This document shows, piece by piece, positions 6,336 through 13,055 of a stretch of DNA of 15,921 bases. The notes below the pieces were generated by a model. That model did no database searches, was not told where the DNA came from, and was given only the letters and a program-made list of their open reading frames with translations. Made by a program: the position numbers and the translations under genes. The stretch covers positions 1 to 15,921 of the forward strand of contig UQVA01000034.1 of the NCBI GenBank assembly GCA_900544405.1, in the 5' to 3' direction. This DNA is from an uncultured Eubacteriales bacterium (GTDB lineage: Bacteria > Bacillota > Clostridia > Oscillospirales > Oscillospiraceae). Positions within the stretch are counted from its first letter, which is position 1. Every line of letters starts with the position of its first letter.

Positions 6336-6830
6336 GTGAAAGCGAAAAAAGTGGCTTTTCTGGGCCTGTCCATTGCGTTGGCCCTGGTGCTGTCCTTCGT
6401 GGAGAGCCAAATTCCGGTCTTTACGACCATTCCCGGCATGAAGGTGGGCCTGCCGAATCTGGTAACGGTGTTCCTGCTGTACCGGGTGGGCTGGAAGGAA
6501 ACGGCGCTGGTGAGCCTTCTGCGGGCGGCGCTGGCGGCGCTGCTGTTTGGGAATCTGCAAACGCTGGTGTTCAGTCTGGCGGGGGCGGCGGTGAGCCTGA
6601 CAGGCATGATCCTGCTGAAAAAAACGGGGCTGTTCTCGCCCCTGGCCGTCAGCGTCACCGGCGGGGTGCTGCACAACGTGGGCCAGATCGCCGCAGCCTG
6701 CCTGTGGACGGGAAACGTGCTGGTGGTCTCTTATTTTCCGGTGCTGCTGTTCAGCGGCATCGCCGCCGGGGCGGTCATCGGCCTGGCCGCCGGCCTGCTG
6801 CTGAACCGGCTCCGCAAGGTGGGGGTGTGA
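6336..6830 (+). CDS. Gx transporter family membrane protein, EetB-like
   Basis: This 164-residue integral membrane protein has about five hydrophobic segments and is related to the family once named heptaprenyl diphosphate synthase component I and to ECF-type S components. Family motifs visible are ESQIP (23-27), PGMKVGLPNLV (33-43) and GGVLHNVGQIAAA (109-121). In extracellular electron transfer loci this family (EetB) follows or precedes EetA, as here. The GTG at 6336 is chosen because AAAGGG ends 8 bases before it; it starts 13 bases after the EetA-like stop. What it moves or anchors is unknown; a role with a quinone or flavin carrier is inferred from context. Confidence 0.85.
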   Translation: MKAKKVAFLGLSIALALVLSFVESQIPVFTTIPGMKVGLPNLVTVFLLYRVGWKETALVSLLRAALAALLFGNLQTLVFSLAGAAVSLTGMILLKKTGLFSPLAVSVTGGVLHNVGQIAAACLWTGNVLVVSYFPVLLFSGIAAGAVIGLAAGLLLNRLRKVGV

Positions 6831-6893
6831 TCCGGAAAGGTGCTGCCTTTATTTGAACGCTGCTATCTGTATTCCGAACGGGAGGTGTTGGGA

Positions 6894-7379
6894 ATGCAGA
6901 TTGCATGGATTCCGGCACAAGAACAGGATGCCGCTTGTATGACCGCCCTCCGCAAGGAAATCCGGCCAACCGCATACCGTGGAATTTATCCTGACGAAGC
7001 AATTGAGCATTTCGATTTTTCCACGCACCAAAAGCGGGACCTGGCGAAGATTCGGGATAAAAGTTACTCGGTCTTTCTGATTTGCGCTGGCGGAGCGCCC
7101 ATCGGGTATCTTCTATTCCAGCGGCAAGCGGCAGCCTTACGGCTTCATTCTTCATACGTCCTGCGGGAATATCAGCATCAGGGCATCGGGAAGCAAGCCT
7201 TTGCCATGCTGCGCTCGTACCACTCAGGCACATTCGCAGGACCGCATCGTCTGGTCCTGCAACCCCATAACGAAAACGCCTTGCGGTTCTACCGGCGTAT
7301 GGGCGGTACGATCATTCATGTCGATACCGGCAATGCCAACCCGCAAGAGGATCAGGTAAAATTTGTTCTTTTTCTTTGA
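6894..7379 (+). CDS. GNAT family N-acetyltransferase
   Basis: This 161-residue acetyltransferase has the acetyl-CoA loop QHQGIGKQA at 94-102 and the C-terminal HNENALRFYRRMGG (125-138) typical of the fold. The ATG at 6894 has GGAGGT 7 bases upstream; an upstream in-frame start lacks one. The gene begins 63 bases after the EetB-like gene and may be read through from that operon, but its codon use is more AT-rich and the function looks unrelated. A hairpin follows the stop. The substrate is not predictable. Confidence 0.85.
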   Translation: MQIAWIPAQEQDAACMTALRKEIRPTAYRGIYPDEAIEHFDFSTHQKRDLAKIRDKSYSVFLICAGGAPIGYLLFQRQAAALRLHSSYVLREYQHQGIGKQAFAMLRSYHSGTFAGPHRLVLQPHNENALRFYRRMGGTIIHVDTGNANPQEDQVKFVLFL

Positions 7380-7387
7380 GTGCACAT

Positions 7388-7408
7388 AACACCCCCGGCG
7401 GGGGTGTT
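7388..7408. terminator. Shared terminator between convergent genes
   Basis: AACACCCCC (7388-7396) and GGGGGTGTT (7400-7408) form a 9-base stem with a 3-base loop, between the stops of the GNAT gene (7379) and the minus-strand gene (7410). The T-rich tail is short. Confidence 0.6.
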
Positions 7409-7409
7409 G

Positions 7410-7667
7410 TTATCGTTCCTGAATTTTCCCCAAGCGGACCAGGCGGGCGGTGATCGCGCCGGTGGTACGCTTGAAATGCTTGGAAAGCTGGCGGATGCTG
7501 GTCCGGCTGTCATACAGGCCGCACAGTTCCCGGTCCTGCTCCACCGTCCAGGGCTTCCCGGCATTTTCCGGCTGGGGTCTGGGCGGCTTTTGGTCGCAGT
7601 TTTGCAGCACGCAGTTCAGCGCCCGGACGATGTCGCCCTTGTTGCACACATGGTCGTCAGGCAGCAC
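7410..7667 (-). CDS. Small protein with C-terminal HTH/Myb-like domain
   Basis: The second half (KPWTVEQDRELCGLYDS, then SIRQLSKHFKRTTGAITARLVRLGKI) reads like a Myb/SANT-type three-helix domain in which the last helix carries RTTGAITARLVRLG. Such tails occur on many bacterial proteins and may bind DNA. The first part (VLPDDHVCNKGDIVRALNCVL) is a short helical segment I do not recognise as a known domain. The start is uncertain: GTG codons at 7667, 7658 and 7649 are possible, none with a well-placed ribosome binding site. Upstream the frame stays open to 7775 but reads through repeat-like sequence, so the true N-terminus may have been lost. Confidence 0.5.
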   Translation of the reverse strand: MLPDDHVCNKGDIVRALNCVLQNCDQKPPRPQPENAGKPWTVEQDRELCGLYDSRTSIRQLSKHFKRTTGAITARLVRLGKIQER

Positions 7668-7734
7668 CTCCCCGGTGTAGGGGCGGCGGCATGCCCCGCC
7701 CGCTGAATTCCATACGCAGAAATGGCGAAGCGCA

Positions 7735-8216
7735 AGGCTTTCCCAGGAAGGTGGTGCCCTGCACAGCGAATCCAAAATCTATATGACTGCTGGGGCAGTC
7801 ATACCTCTGCTACGCTGGCGCAACTTTCGTTGCGACTGATGAGGTCGAAGCCACCAATCATCGCCATGGGATAGTACAACGCTGCTACCTTCGACCTCAT
7901 CCGTCACGCTTTTGGCGTGACACCTTCCCCTCCAGGGGAAGGCTTTGGACGGTGCTTCGTCGAAGTCCCTACCGCCCCTCATCCGGCCACCCATAAAGGG
8001 TGGCCACCTTCCCCCAGGGGAAGGCTATTTTTCTTATCGCCGGAAGATATCTAAAACCTGATAGATTACCCCCCTCAGTCGTGGCTTATGCCACGACACC
8101 TCCCCCTACACAGGGGAGCCAGTGCCCCGCCGGAAGTTGGTACAAGCCAGCTACCTTCGACCTCATCCGGTCCGGCTTAGGCCGGACCGCCTTCCCCTCC
8201 AGGGGAAGGCTTTGCG
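7735..8216. repeat. Intergenic array of double-hairpin repeats
   Basis: About 680 bases (7668-8351) hold no credible gene. They contain four direct copies (about 7889-7943, 7976-8026, 8071-8119 and 8155-8212), an inverted half copy (7810-7850) and degenerate pieces around 7735-7766. The plan is CCTCATCCG or CCTCAGTC, a variable stem, then a constant stem CCTTCCCC...GGGGAAGG. The variable stems are TCACGC/GCGTGA, GGCCACCC/GGGTGGCC, GTCGTGGC/GCCACGAC and GGTCCGGC/GCCGGACC: all are different and all pair. This resembles the non-coding palindromic elements scattered in gut clostridial genomes. No transposase is nearby. Confidence 0.85.
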
Positions 8217-8274
8217 CCTCGCCGTAGCTGCGCAAGCCATTTGTCGAAAATACGGAACCGCCCTGTGAAATCTA

Positions 8275-8303
8275 TTGAAAAATCCGAACACCCGTGGTAG
8301 AAT
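8275..8303 (+). promoter_or_regulatory. Promoter of the four-helix membrane protein
   Basis: TTGAAA (8275-8280) and TAGAAT (8298-8303) are 17 bases apart, about 50 bases upstream of the ATG at 8352. Confidence 0.7.
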
Positions 8304-8351
8304 TAGTTGTGACAAACTGGGCTTGTCCGAAAAATTACGGAGGTGCCGGAA

Positions 8352-8843
8352 ATGCTTTTTCTGCAATTATGTTTGTACTGTCTGCTGTTCTTTCTGCTGG
8401 TGAAGGCCGCCGTGCGGAACGACGGGCGAAACTGCCTGTATTTTTATCCCAAGGAATACATCGACGAGGCGGCCAAGCGGGGTCTTGCGGACCCGGCGGC
8501 CACCATGGCCAAGGGCAAGCGGTTCATGATTCCCTTCTGCATTTTCATGCTGCTGGCGCTCCTCGCCATTCTGGTTTTCTGGAATCGGGTCACGGACTTC
8601 AGGACCGCCTATGGGCAGTCGGTGCTGTTCCTGGTGGTGATGAACTGGTTCGACGGGCTGGTCATTGACGGGCTGTGGGTGCGCCGCAGCAAAATCTGGC
8701 GCATTGCAGGCATGGAGGGCATCCCCTACGCCAAGCCCTGGAATACCATTCTGGTCCGGCGAAGCCTGGGGACGGTGGTGTACCTGGTGCTGGCCCTGGC
8801 CATCGCCGGAATCGTGGTCCTGCTTGGGAAAATCTTCTTTTGA
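8352..8843 (+). CDS. Four-helix membrane protein of unknown function
   Basis: This is a 163-residue integral membrane protein. Hydrophobic segments lie at about 2-20, 58-77, 88-107 and 140-160. Between the first two is a polar loop with NCLYFYPKEYIDEAAKRGL. A polar stretch with WVRRSKIWRIAGMEGIPYAKPW separates the last two. I recall hypothetical proteins of similar pattern in clostridia but no assigned function. The ATG at 8352 follows ACGGAGGTGCCGGAA; a GTG at 8343 overlaps the site and is less likely. Own promoter and strong terminator make it monocistronic. Confidence 0.8.
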   Translation: MLFLQLCLYCLLFFLLVKAAVRNDGRNCLYFYPKEYIDEAAKRGLADPAATMAKGKRFMIPFCIFMLLALLAILVFWNRVTDFRTAYGQSVLFLVVMNWFDGLVIDGLWVRRSKIWRIAGMEGIPYAKPWNTILVRRSLGTVVYLVLALAIAGIVVLLGKIFF

Positions 8844-8853
8844 AAGCAGAAGT

Positions 8854-8884
8854 GCGGAACGGGCAAGCGCCCGTTCCGCTTTTT
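8854..8884 (+). terminator. Rho-independent terminator
   Basis: GCGGAACGGGC (8854-8864) pairs perfectly with GCCCGTTCCGC (8869-8879) around AAGC, followed by TTTTT. It lies 10 bases after the stop of the membrane protein. Confidence 0.93.
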
Positions 8885-8988
8885 GCAGCTATAGCGCGTA
8901 AAATTTGACAGAATCATTCATTTTTCCTCTTGCGTACAGACCAGAGGCAGGATTTGTCAGAACGTACTGTCATGGGTCTCCCCTCCTG

Positions 8989-9570
8989 TCAAAAATCCTC
9001 CGGCCGCTCGTTTTTCGGCGGCACACAGCAAACCTTCGGGAATTCCGAAACCTCCAGACCCAAAATTTTCGTGACCTTGGCCCGTGCCTCCGGCGTGTCC
9101 GGCAGGAACAGGCACTTCGACCGCCGCAGGAGCCGGATGGGCCAACTGTGTGGCTTTGGCGGTCTCTGCCCAGGTTTCCAGAAAACAAGGAACGGCTTTT
9201 CAACCGCCCTGTATCGCCGCCTGAAGCATAGAATCATCCCCGTAACACAGAAGCCTTCCTGAAACACAATGTAGCGTTTTTTCTTGCCGTCCTGCAAGGT
9301 GAGCGACACAGGAGACCACTCGATGGTTGCTTTGATATGTCGGAGATGCGACCAATCGTAGACACTGATAAGGAAAAACAAAACTGTATATAGACCGAAT
9401 AAGTCACCCAAATGTGGAATCGAACTTCCCCGTATAAAAATGACAATATCCGCAACAAAAATGCAGAAGATGCAGAGCACGCAAAAGAGAGCCATTCCCT
9501 CTATGTGCGCCCTTTCTTCCTTGTCAATGATATAATCGGGCTCTTCGGTAGGTTCCCGCTTTCGTGCCAT
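8989..9570 (-). CDS. Two-helix membrane protein with cytosolic C-terminal domain
   Basis: This 193-residue protein is of unknown family. After a charged N-terminus (ARKREPTEEPDYIIDKEER) come two hydrophobic segments at about 26-46 and 54-72, then a soluble region of about 120 residues (IEWSPVSLTLQDGKKKRYIVFQEGF onward). That layout, two helices followed by a strand-rich domain beginning soon after the membrane, resembles bacterial PH-like or YcxB-like membrane proteins, but this is only a layout resemblance. The ATG at 9570 has AGGAGG upstream. It is the last gene of a three-gene minus-strand operon, 12 bases after the preceding gene, which has the same layout. Confidence 0.75.
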   Translation of the reverse strand: MARKREPTEEPDYIIDKEERAHIEGMALFCVLCIFCIFVADIVIFIRGSSIPHLGDLFGLYTVLFFLISVYDWSHLRHIKATIEWSPVSLTLQDGKKKRYIVFQEGFCVTGMILCFRRRYRAVEKPFLVFWKPGQRPPKPHSWPIRLLRRSKCLFLPDTPEARAKVTKILGLEVSEFPKVCCVPPKNERPEDF

Positions 9571-9582
9571 ATCCGCCGCCTC

Positions 9583-10176
9583 CTAATGCTGACCCGGCAC
9601 ACCGTTTTCCGGGAGCGTGATTTTCCCCTGCAGGGCTTCCGGGACGATGATCTTACAATTCCAGCTTCTCAGTTCCTCCCAAACATCCCCGGTAAGGACA
9701 ACGCTGTAAAGAAACGCATCCGGGAAGGCCCTGTGAATCGTCGTATTCGTGTATGTTTGCATCTTCGTCCATTCCTGGGTCAGCCTTTCCACCGGGACAT
9801 GGGCCAGAATGGAGACCGCCGTTTTTCCTTTGAGCCTTGTAATATTGTTCGCCAGAAAACCCGCGTCTTCCAGGAAGGGTGGGATCCAGTCTGCGTGAGA
9901 AGCCACCAGAACAGCATTTGCTGGAACGGCTATCTCCCTCCGACGGCCCATGCACCTGACCGTGATTCGATGGTCCCCAAGGGAAAATTGCTCCGTGGTC
10001 ATCCGAAAAAGGGCGAATTCGTGGCGCAGCAGAATGGCAAGCGGAATGATCAAAAGAAAATCTCCGGAAAACCCGTCAAAAATCCAAAAAAGCGGAATTA
10101 ATATGCAGCACAGGCCCATGAGCCAAAAGGGCATGAAATCCAGAAACCGAAACGCTCCGTAGCGTGGGTGCATCAT
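9583..10176 (-). CDS. Two-helix membrane protein, sister in layout to next gene
   Basis: This is a 197-residue protein with hydrophobic segments at about 13-33 and 37-52 and then a cytosolic strand-rich region of about 145 residues. In it, RITVRCMGRRREIAVPANAVL looks like the first hairpins of a PH-like domain, as in YcxB-type proteins; tentative. No catalytic motif is visible. Two ATGs are adjacent (10176 and 10173); GGGAGGG lies 7 bases before the first. Its start overlaps the stop of the 55-residue gene (ATGA), which argues for translational coupling. Confidence 0.75.
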   Translation of the reverse strand: MMHPRYGAFRFLDFMPFWLMGLCCILIPLFWIFDGFSGDFLLIIPLAILLRHEFALFRMTTEQFSLGDHRITVRCMGRRREIAVPANAVLVASHADWIPPFLEDAGFLANNITRLKGKTAVSILAHVPVERLTQEWTKMQTYTNTTIHRAFPDAFLYSVVLTGDVWEELRSWNCKIIVPEALQGKITLPENGVPGQH

Positions 10177-10340
10177 TGGTTTTCCCTCCCGTAAGTCAAA
10201 TTGCGGCCGGAATCTTCATCATTCCGGGTGGCTATGCAAGCAGAAATTTGAGCTGCCGCAAAGGCCAGCAGGCAAACGGCGAACAGCGGCAGCAAAACCG
10301 CAGAGAAAGCGTCGATTTTGGAGCCGAGATATTTTCGCAT
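10173..10340 (-). CDS. Small single-helix membrane protein
   Basis: This is a 55-residue protein: MRKYLGSKIDAFS, one transmembrane helix at about 14-35, and a polar C-terminus (RNDEDSGRNLTYGRENQ). The ATG at 10340 has GGGAGG 8 bases upstream. The frame stays open to an ATG at 10436 that overlaps the stop of the upstream gene, but no good binding site supports it. It is the first gene of the operon with the two membrane proteins downstream and may be a small partner of them. No family is recognised. Confidence 0.65.
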   Translation of the reverse strand: MRKYLGSKIDAFSAVLLPLFAVCLLAFAAAQISACIATRNDEDSGRNLTYGRENQ

Positions 10341-10432
10341 CCTACATCCTCCCGGAGTTTTGGAAACAGCATAAAAATACGTTTTTTGCAAGTAACTGTC
10401 ATTTCTGCTGCACTGGAGGCGCTTTTTGTAGG

Positions 10433-10759
10433 TCATGCGCCCAGTTCCGGCTGGGCAAGATGCAGGTACTTCATTTTTGCCCGGTAGTAGGCAATCAGCC
10501 AGGCAGGGCGGGAATCGTCATCCACGACCAGGGCAAAGTAGTCGGAAATGGTTTCCGGGGCCAGGTGCCACAGGTCAAACAGAATGGCCTGATGGAGTTC
10601 TTGCCGTTCGATGTTTTCCAGCTTCACGCGGCAGAAGTAATCCCCAATGGCGAAGAAGGGCCGTTCCTGGTCCGGAGAGACCCGGACCCCGCACTGTTTG
10701 GCAGCAATGTCTAGCAGTATGATAAGCTCAGTGAGATACAGAATGTCGTCATTGGTCAT
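10433..10759 (-). CDS. Small soluble acidic protein of unknown function
   Basis: This 108-residue, mostly helical protein begins MTNDDILYLTELIILLDIAAKQCG and has no signal peptide or membrane span despite the hydrophobic first helix. Aromatic and acidic residues dominate the middle (FDLWHLAPETISDYFALVVDDDSRPAWLIAYYRAKMKYL). I do not recognise a family; the style recalls immunity-like or small cytosolic accessory proteins, which is only an impression. The ATG at 10759 has AGAGGAA upstream. It lies between the lipoprotein cluster and the three-membrane-protein operon, on the same strand as both. Confidence 0.7.
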   Translation of the reverse strand: MTNDDILYLTELIILLDIAAKQCGVRVSPDQERPFFAIGDYFCRVKLENIERQELHQAILFDLWHLAPETISDYFALVVDDDSRPAWLIAYYRAKMKYLHLAQPELGA

Positions 10760-10784
10760 GGGGTTTCCTCTTATCTGTCTGATT

Positions 10785-10821
10785 GCTGCCGCCCTGCCTG
10801 CTTGGCCTGCAGAGCGGCAGC
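10785..10821. other. Hairpin between lipoprotein cluster and 108-residue gene
   Basis: GCTGCCGC (10785-10792) pairs with GCGGCAGC (10814-10821) around a 21-base loop. It lies in the leader of the 108-residue gene; no T-run follows on the minus strand, so it may be a leader structure rather than a terminator. The rest of 10822-10926 shows nothing I can identify. Confidence 0.4.
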
Positions 10822-10926
10822 GTTAGTTTGAATAGTGTGAATTGCGTTATGGCTGGTACTGGCTGCGCCAGCCCTTTACCTGCCCATTTCCGGCGGCAGC
10901 GTCTCATTTCCACCCTCGTCTCCATC

Positions 10927-11403
10927 ATACATAGAACCGGGGCGTGTGGAAGAAAAGCGGCAGTGTCCTGTAGGCGTGTAACAAGCAATGCGTTATTCGG
11001 TATCCAACGGTCGAAAAACCAATTTCGTATATTTTCCGTCAAAGATGTTATCCTCTGTAATTTCGACGATCAAACAGCCATTTACGATTTTCCATTTCCC
11101 GCATATCAGCAAATCCGCCGTTCGCACATATTTTTCGGAATAAAAGTACGCAACATGGCCTCGATACCCCACTACTATTTCCACGGTATTGCCATCGAGG
11201 ATGATTTTTTCTCCACCGTAATGCATTGTTCTATCCTCAGCCTGCCATGTATCCAGTACGATGTCCGGATCATCGCATACCCAGCCGTGGCCCAGTTGCC
11301 AAGGATAATGGCCAGCGGTAGGATCGCATGCAGTTAGCAGGACAATAATCATGGCTAGAATAAGTGCAAACAAAGCTAGTCGGTATTTACAATATACCCG
11401 CAT
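10927..11403 (-). repeat. Direct repeat unit A (lipoprotein gene plus 3' flank)
   Basis: This block matches 11509-11985 at a constant offset of 582 bases. The 66 bases after the stop codon are identical in both units, and the first 60 or so bases of the 3' coding end differ at about two positions. Identity falls in the middle of the gene and rises again at the signal peptide. Confidence 0.85.
10993..11403 (-). CDS. Small lipoprotein, paralog A
   Basis: This is a 136-residue lipoprotein. The signal (MRVYCKYRLALFALILAMI) ends in lipobox LTAC with Cys26, so the mature protein is anchored on the outer face of the membrane. Family-specific motifs shared with the paralogs at 11575 and 13056 are AGHYP.QLGHGWV, a conserved D.W..ED segment, HYGG.(K/R)II, and the C-terminal DNIFDGKYTKLVFR. 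Predicted as all-beta from alternating hydrophobic strands. No known domain is recognised. Its central region (VGYRGHVAYFYSEKYVRTAD) differs clearly from the paralogs, while both ends are conserved. Confidence 0.8.
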   Translation of the reverse strand: MRVYCKYRLALFALILAMIIVLLTACDPTAGHYPWQLGHGWVCDDPDIVLDTWQAEDRTMHYGGEKIILDGNTVEIVVGYRGHVAYFYSEKYVRTADLLICGKWKIVNGCLIVEITEDNIFDGKYTKLVFRPLDTE

Positions 11404-11508
11404 AGAAACACTCCATTTCCCATAATCTGATAAAAACTCGTATAAGAAAGCACTGTTGCCACTCTGTTTTCGCTGTTGTATACGTCATAGCCTTTTCCAT
11501 TACACCGT

Positions 11509-11985
11509 ATACATAGAACCGGGGCGTGTGGAAGAAAAGCGGCAGTGTCCTGTAGGCGTGTAACAAGCAATGCGTTATTCGGTATCCAACGGACGAAAAA
11601 CCAATTTCGTATATTTTCCATCAAAGATGTTATCCTGCGTGATTTCAATGATCAAACATCCATCCTGGATTTTCCATGTACCGTGTATCGGGTCATCTTC
11701 TGCATATAAGCACTTGGGAGATGAGAAAAAAGCATAGTAGCCTCGATATCCGACTAGAAGTTCAACCTCGTTATCATCCAGAATGATTCGGTCCCCGCCG
11801 TAGTGCCATGTGCCATCCTCCGTCTCCCAGTTGTCCAGTACAATATTTGGTTCATCGCACACCCAGCCGTGTCCTAGCTGGCAGGGATAATGTCCGGCAA
11901 CAGGGTCACACGCAGTCAGCAGGACAACGGACAAGGCGAGAATCAGCACGAGTAAAACAGGCCGATATAGACGATGTATCCGCAT
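11509..11985 (-). repeat. Direct repeat unit B (lipoprotein gene plus 3' flank)
   Basis: Second unit of the 582-base-offset duplication with 10927-11403. Its 5' flank (about 11983-12018) also matches the 5' flank of paralog C (about 13470-13510, up to CGGCACGCAGGGC), so the three lipoprotein genes arose by successive duplications. Confidence 0.85.
11575..11985 (-). CDS. Small lipoprotein, paralog B
   Basis: This is a 136-residue lipoprotein with signal MRIHRLYRPVLLVLILALSV and lipobox LTAC (Cys26). The N-terminal 40 residues are nearly those of paralog C, and the C-terminal 20 are identical to paralog A except for scattered changes. The mature region carries two cysteines (in HYPCQLGHGWVCDEP) that could form a disulfide; paralog C has only the first and paralog A only the second. 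The ATG at 11985 has AAGGAG upstream. It lies 48 bases after the fused membrane protein, probably in the same transcript. Confidence 0.8.
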   Translation of the reverse strand: MRIHRLYRPVLLVLILALSVVLLTACDPVAGHYPCQLGHGWVCDEPNIVLDNWETEDGTWHYGGDRIILDDNEVELLVGYRGYYAFFSSPKCLYAEDDPIHGTWKIQDGCLIIEITQDNIFDGKYTKLVFRPLDTE

Positions 11986-12033
11986 AAAATCATGCTCCTT
12001 TTCTCTCCGGCACGCAGGGCCGGACAAAGTTTT

Positions 12034-12897
12034 TCAGGGTTGCTCCGGGGGCATATTGTCGATTGCCCTTTTTTCAACCAGCTGCGCATAAATGGCCGGA
12101 AAAGCCGTGAATACAAGCACCGCACAGGAAAGGCCCACCACAACACGTCCGAAAGAAGTCATCCGGTTCCAAAAGGAAAATTCCGTTGCTGCAATCACCA
12201 ACGCACCCATAGCCACCGGCAAGCCCCAGACCCGGACACCCTTTTTGAATGCAGCGAAAGCAAATCCTTTCATCAGAATATATATCTCAAAAAATAGCAG
12301 AACGGTTTCAAGGGCATACCATAAGTCGTCGCACAACGTATTTGAAAACGGAGAGTCGATCAACTGGAGGACCAATTCTTCCCGCAGGTAGTGCACTGAC
12401 AGCGAAATTACGACCCAGGAAATCCCAAACAGCAGAATCGGGTGCCTCGTTCTCATTGTATTTTCCTTCTCTTCCTCCGGGCCGCTGCTTCGGGGGCACT
12501 TGGTCTGCCGCCCTTTTTCACCCAGCTGCGCATAAATGGCCGGAAAAGCCGTGAATACAAGCACCGCACAGGAAATGCCTACCACAACACGTCCGAAAGA
12601 AGTCATCCGGTTCCAAAAGGAAAGTTCCACTGTCACAATTACCAGCGCACCCATGGCCACCGGTACCCCCCAGGCCCGAATGCTCTTTTTGAACGCAGTG
12701 GAAACTTGTCTCCTTTCCAGAATTATCCACTCGGTAAAGAACAGAAAGACTTCAAGGGCATACCACAAGTGATTGCACAATGCGTCCGAAAATGGGGTGT
12801 CGAGCAACTTAAGAAGCAATTCTTCCCGCAGATACTCTAGTGCCAGTCCAATAAAGACCATATATAGCATCAATAGCTTTGGGGGCTTCTTTCTCAT
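12034..12897 (-). CDS. Fused tandem-duplicated four-helix membrane protein
   Basis: The 287 residues are two copies of one module (1-147 and 148-287). Each has about four hydrophobic segments; the shared core reads YLREEL.L.L.D.PFS..LC, LWYALE, (R/K)..R.WG.PVAMGALVI, then SFWNRMTSFGRVVVG and SCAVLVFTAFPAIYAQL. The last ~35 residues of the core are almost identical between modules. The first module ends in a polar linker (GPEEEKENT) and the second starts at an ATG (12456) that still has its own GGAGGAAGAGAAGG binding site upstream. It therefore looks like two adjacent paralogs joined by loss of a stop codon, and the second module may still be made alone. The ATG at 12897 has GGGAGGAAG upstream. 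The family is unknown. Confidence 0.8.
   Translation of the reverse strand: MRKKPPKLLMLYMVFIGLALEYLREELLLKLLDTPFSDALCNHLWYALEVFLFFTEWIILERRQVSTAFKKSIRAWGVPVAMGALVIVTVELSFWNRMTSFGRVVVGISCAVLVFTAFPAIYAQLGEKGRQTKCPRSSGPEEEKENTMRTRHPILLFGISWVVISLSVHYLREELVLQLIDSPFSNTLCDDLWYALETVLLFFEIYILMKGFAFAAFKKGVRVWGLPVAMGALVIAATEFSFWNRMTSFGRVVVGLSCAVLVFTAFPAIYAQLVEKRAIDNMPPEQP
12079..12844 (-). repeat. Tandem 444-base duplication inside the fused gene
   Basis: About 12079-12400 and 12523-12844 match at an offset of 444 bases (148 codons). Long stretches are identical, for instance from the IYAQL codons to the MTSFG codons, with divergence towards the N-terminal end of each module. Confidence 0.85.
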
Positions 12898-13055
12898 TGG
12901 ATCTTCCTCCCTTGTACATGCTCTACTTTGATTCCTTCAACAAGGCCCTTTGGGTCGCTCACCGCCAGAATGCCATAATTATTTAGAATATACCCGTGTG
13001 AAAAGTGGCTGGCATATCAATGAGCAGCATTGAATCCAGCACCCTTTTTACCGGG

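Noticed and set aside
7735..8216. CRISPR array
   Set aside because: The repeats are not evenly spaced, each is internally palindromic with variable stems, and there are no unique spacers or cas genes.
7680..8290. Insertion sequence carrying the repeats
   Set aside because: No transposase frame, no paired terminal inverted repeats around the block and no target duplication visible.
10749..11042. Frames at 10749-11042 and 11376-11648 that share a common peptide (NALLVTRLQDTAAFLPHAPVLC)
   Set aside because: The shared peptide comes from the duplicated DNA of the lipoprotein ends read in another frame; no ribosome binding site supports either.
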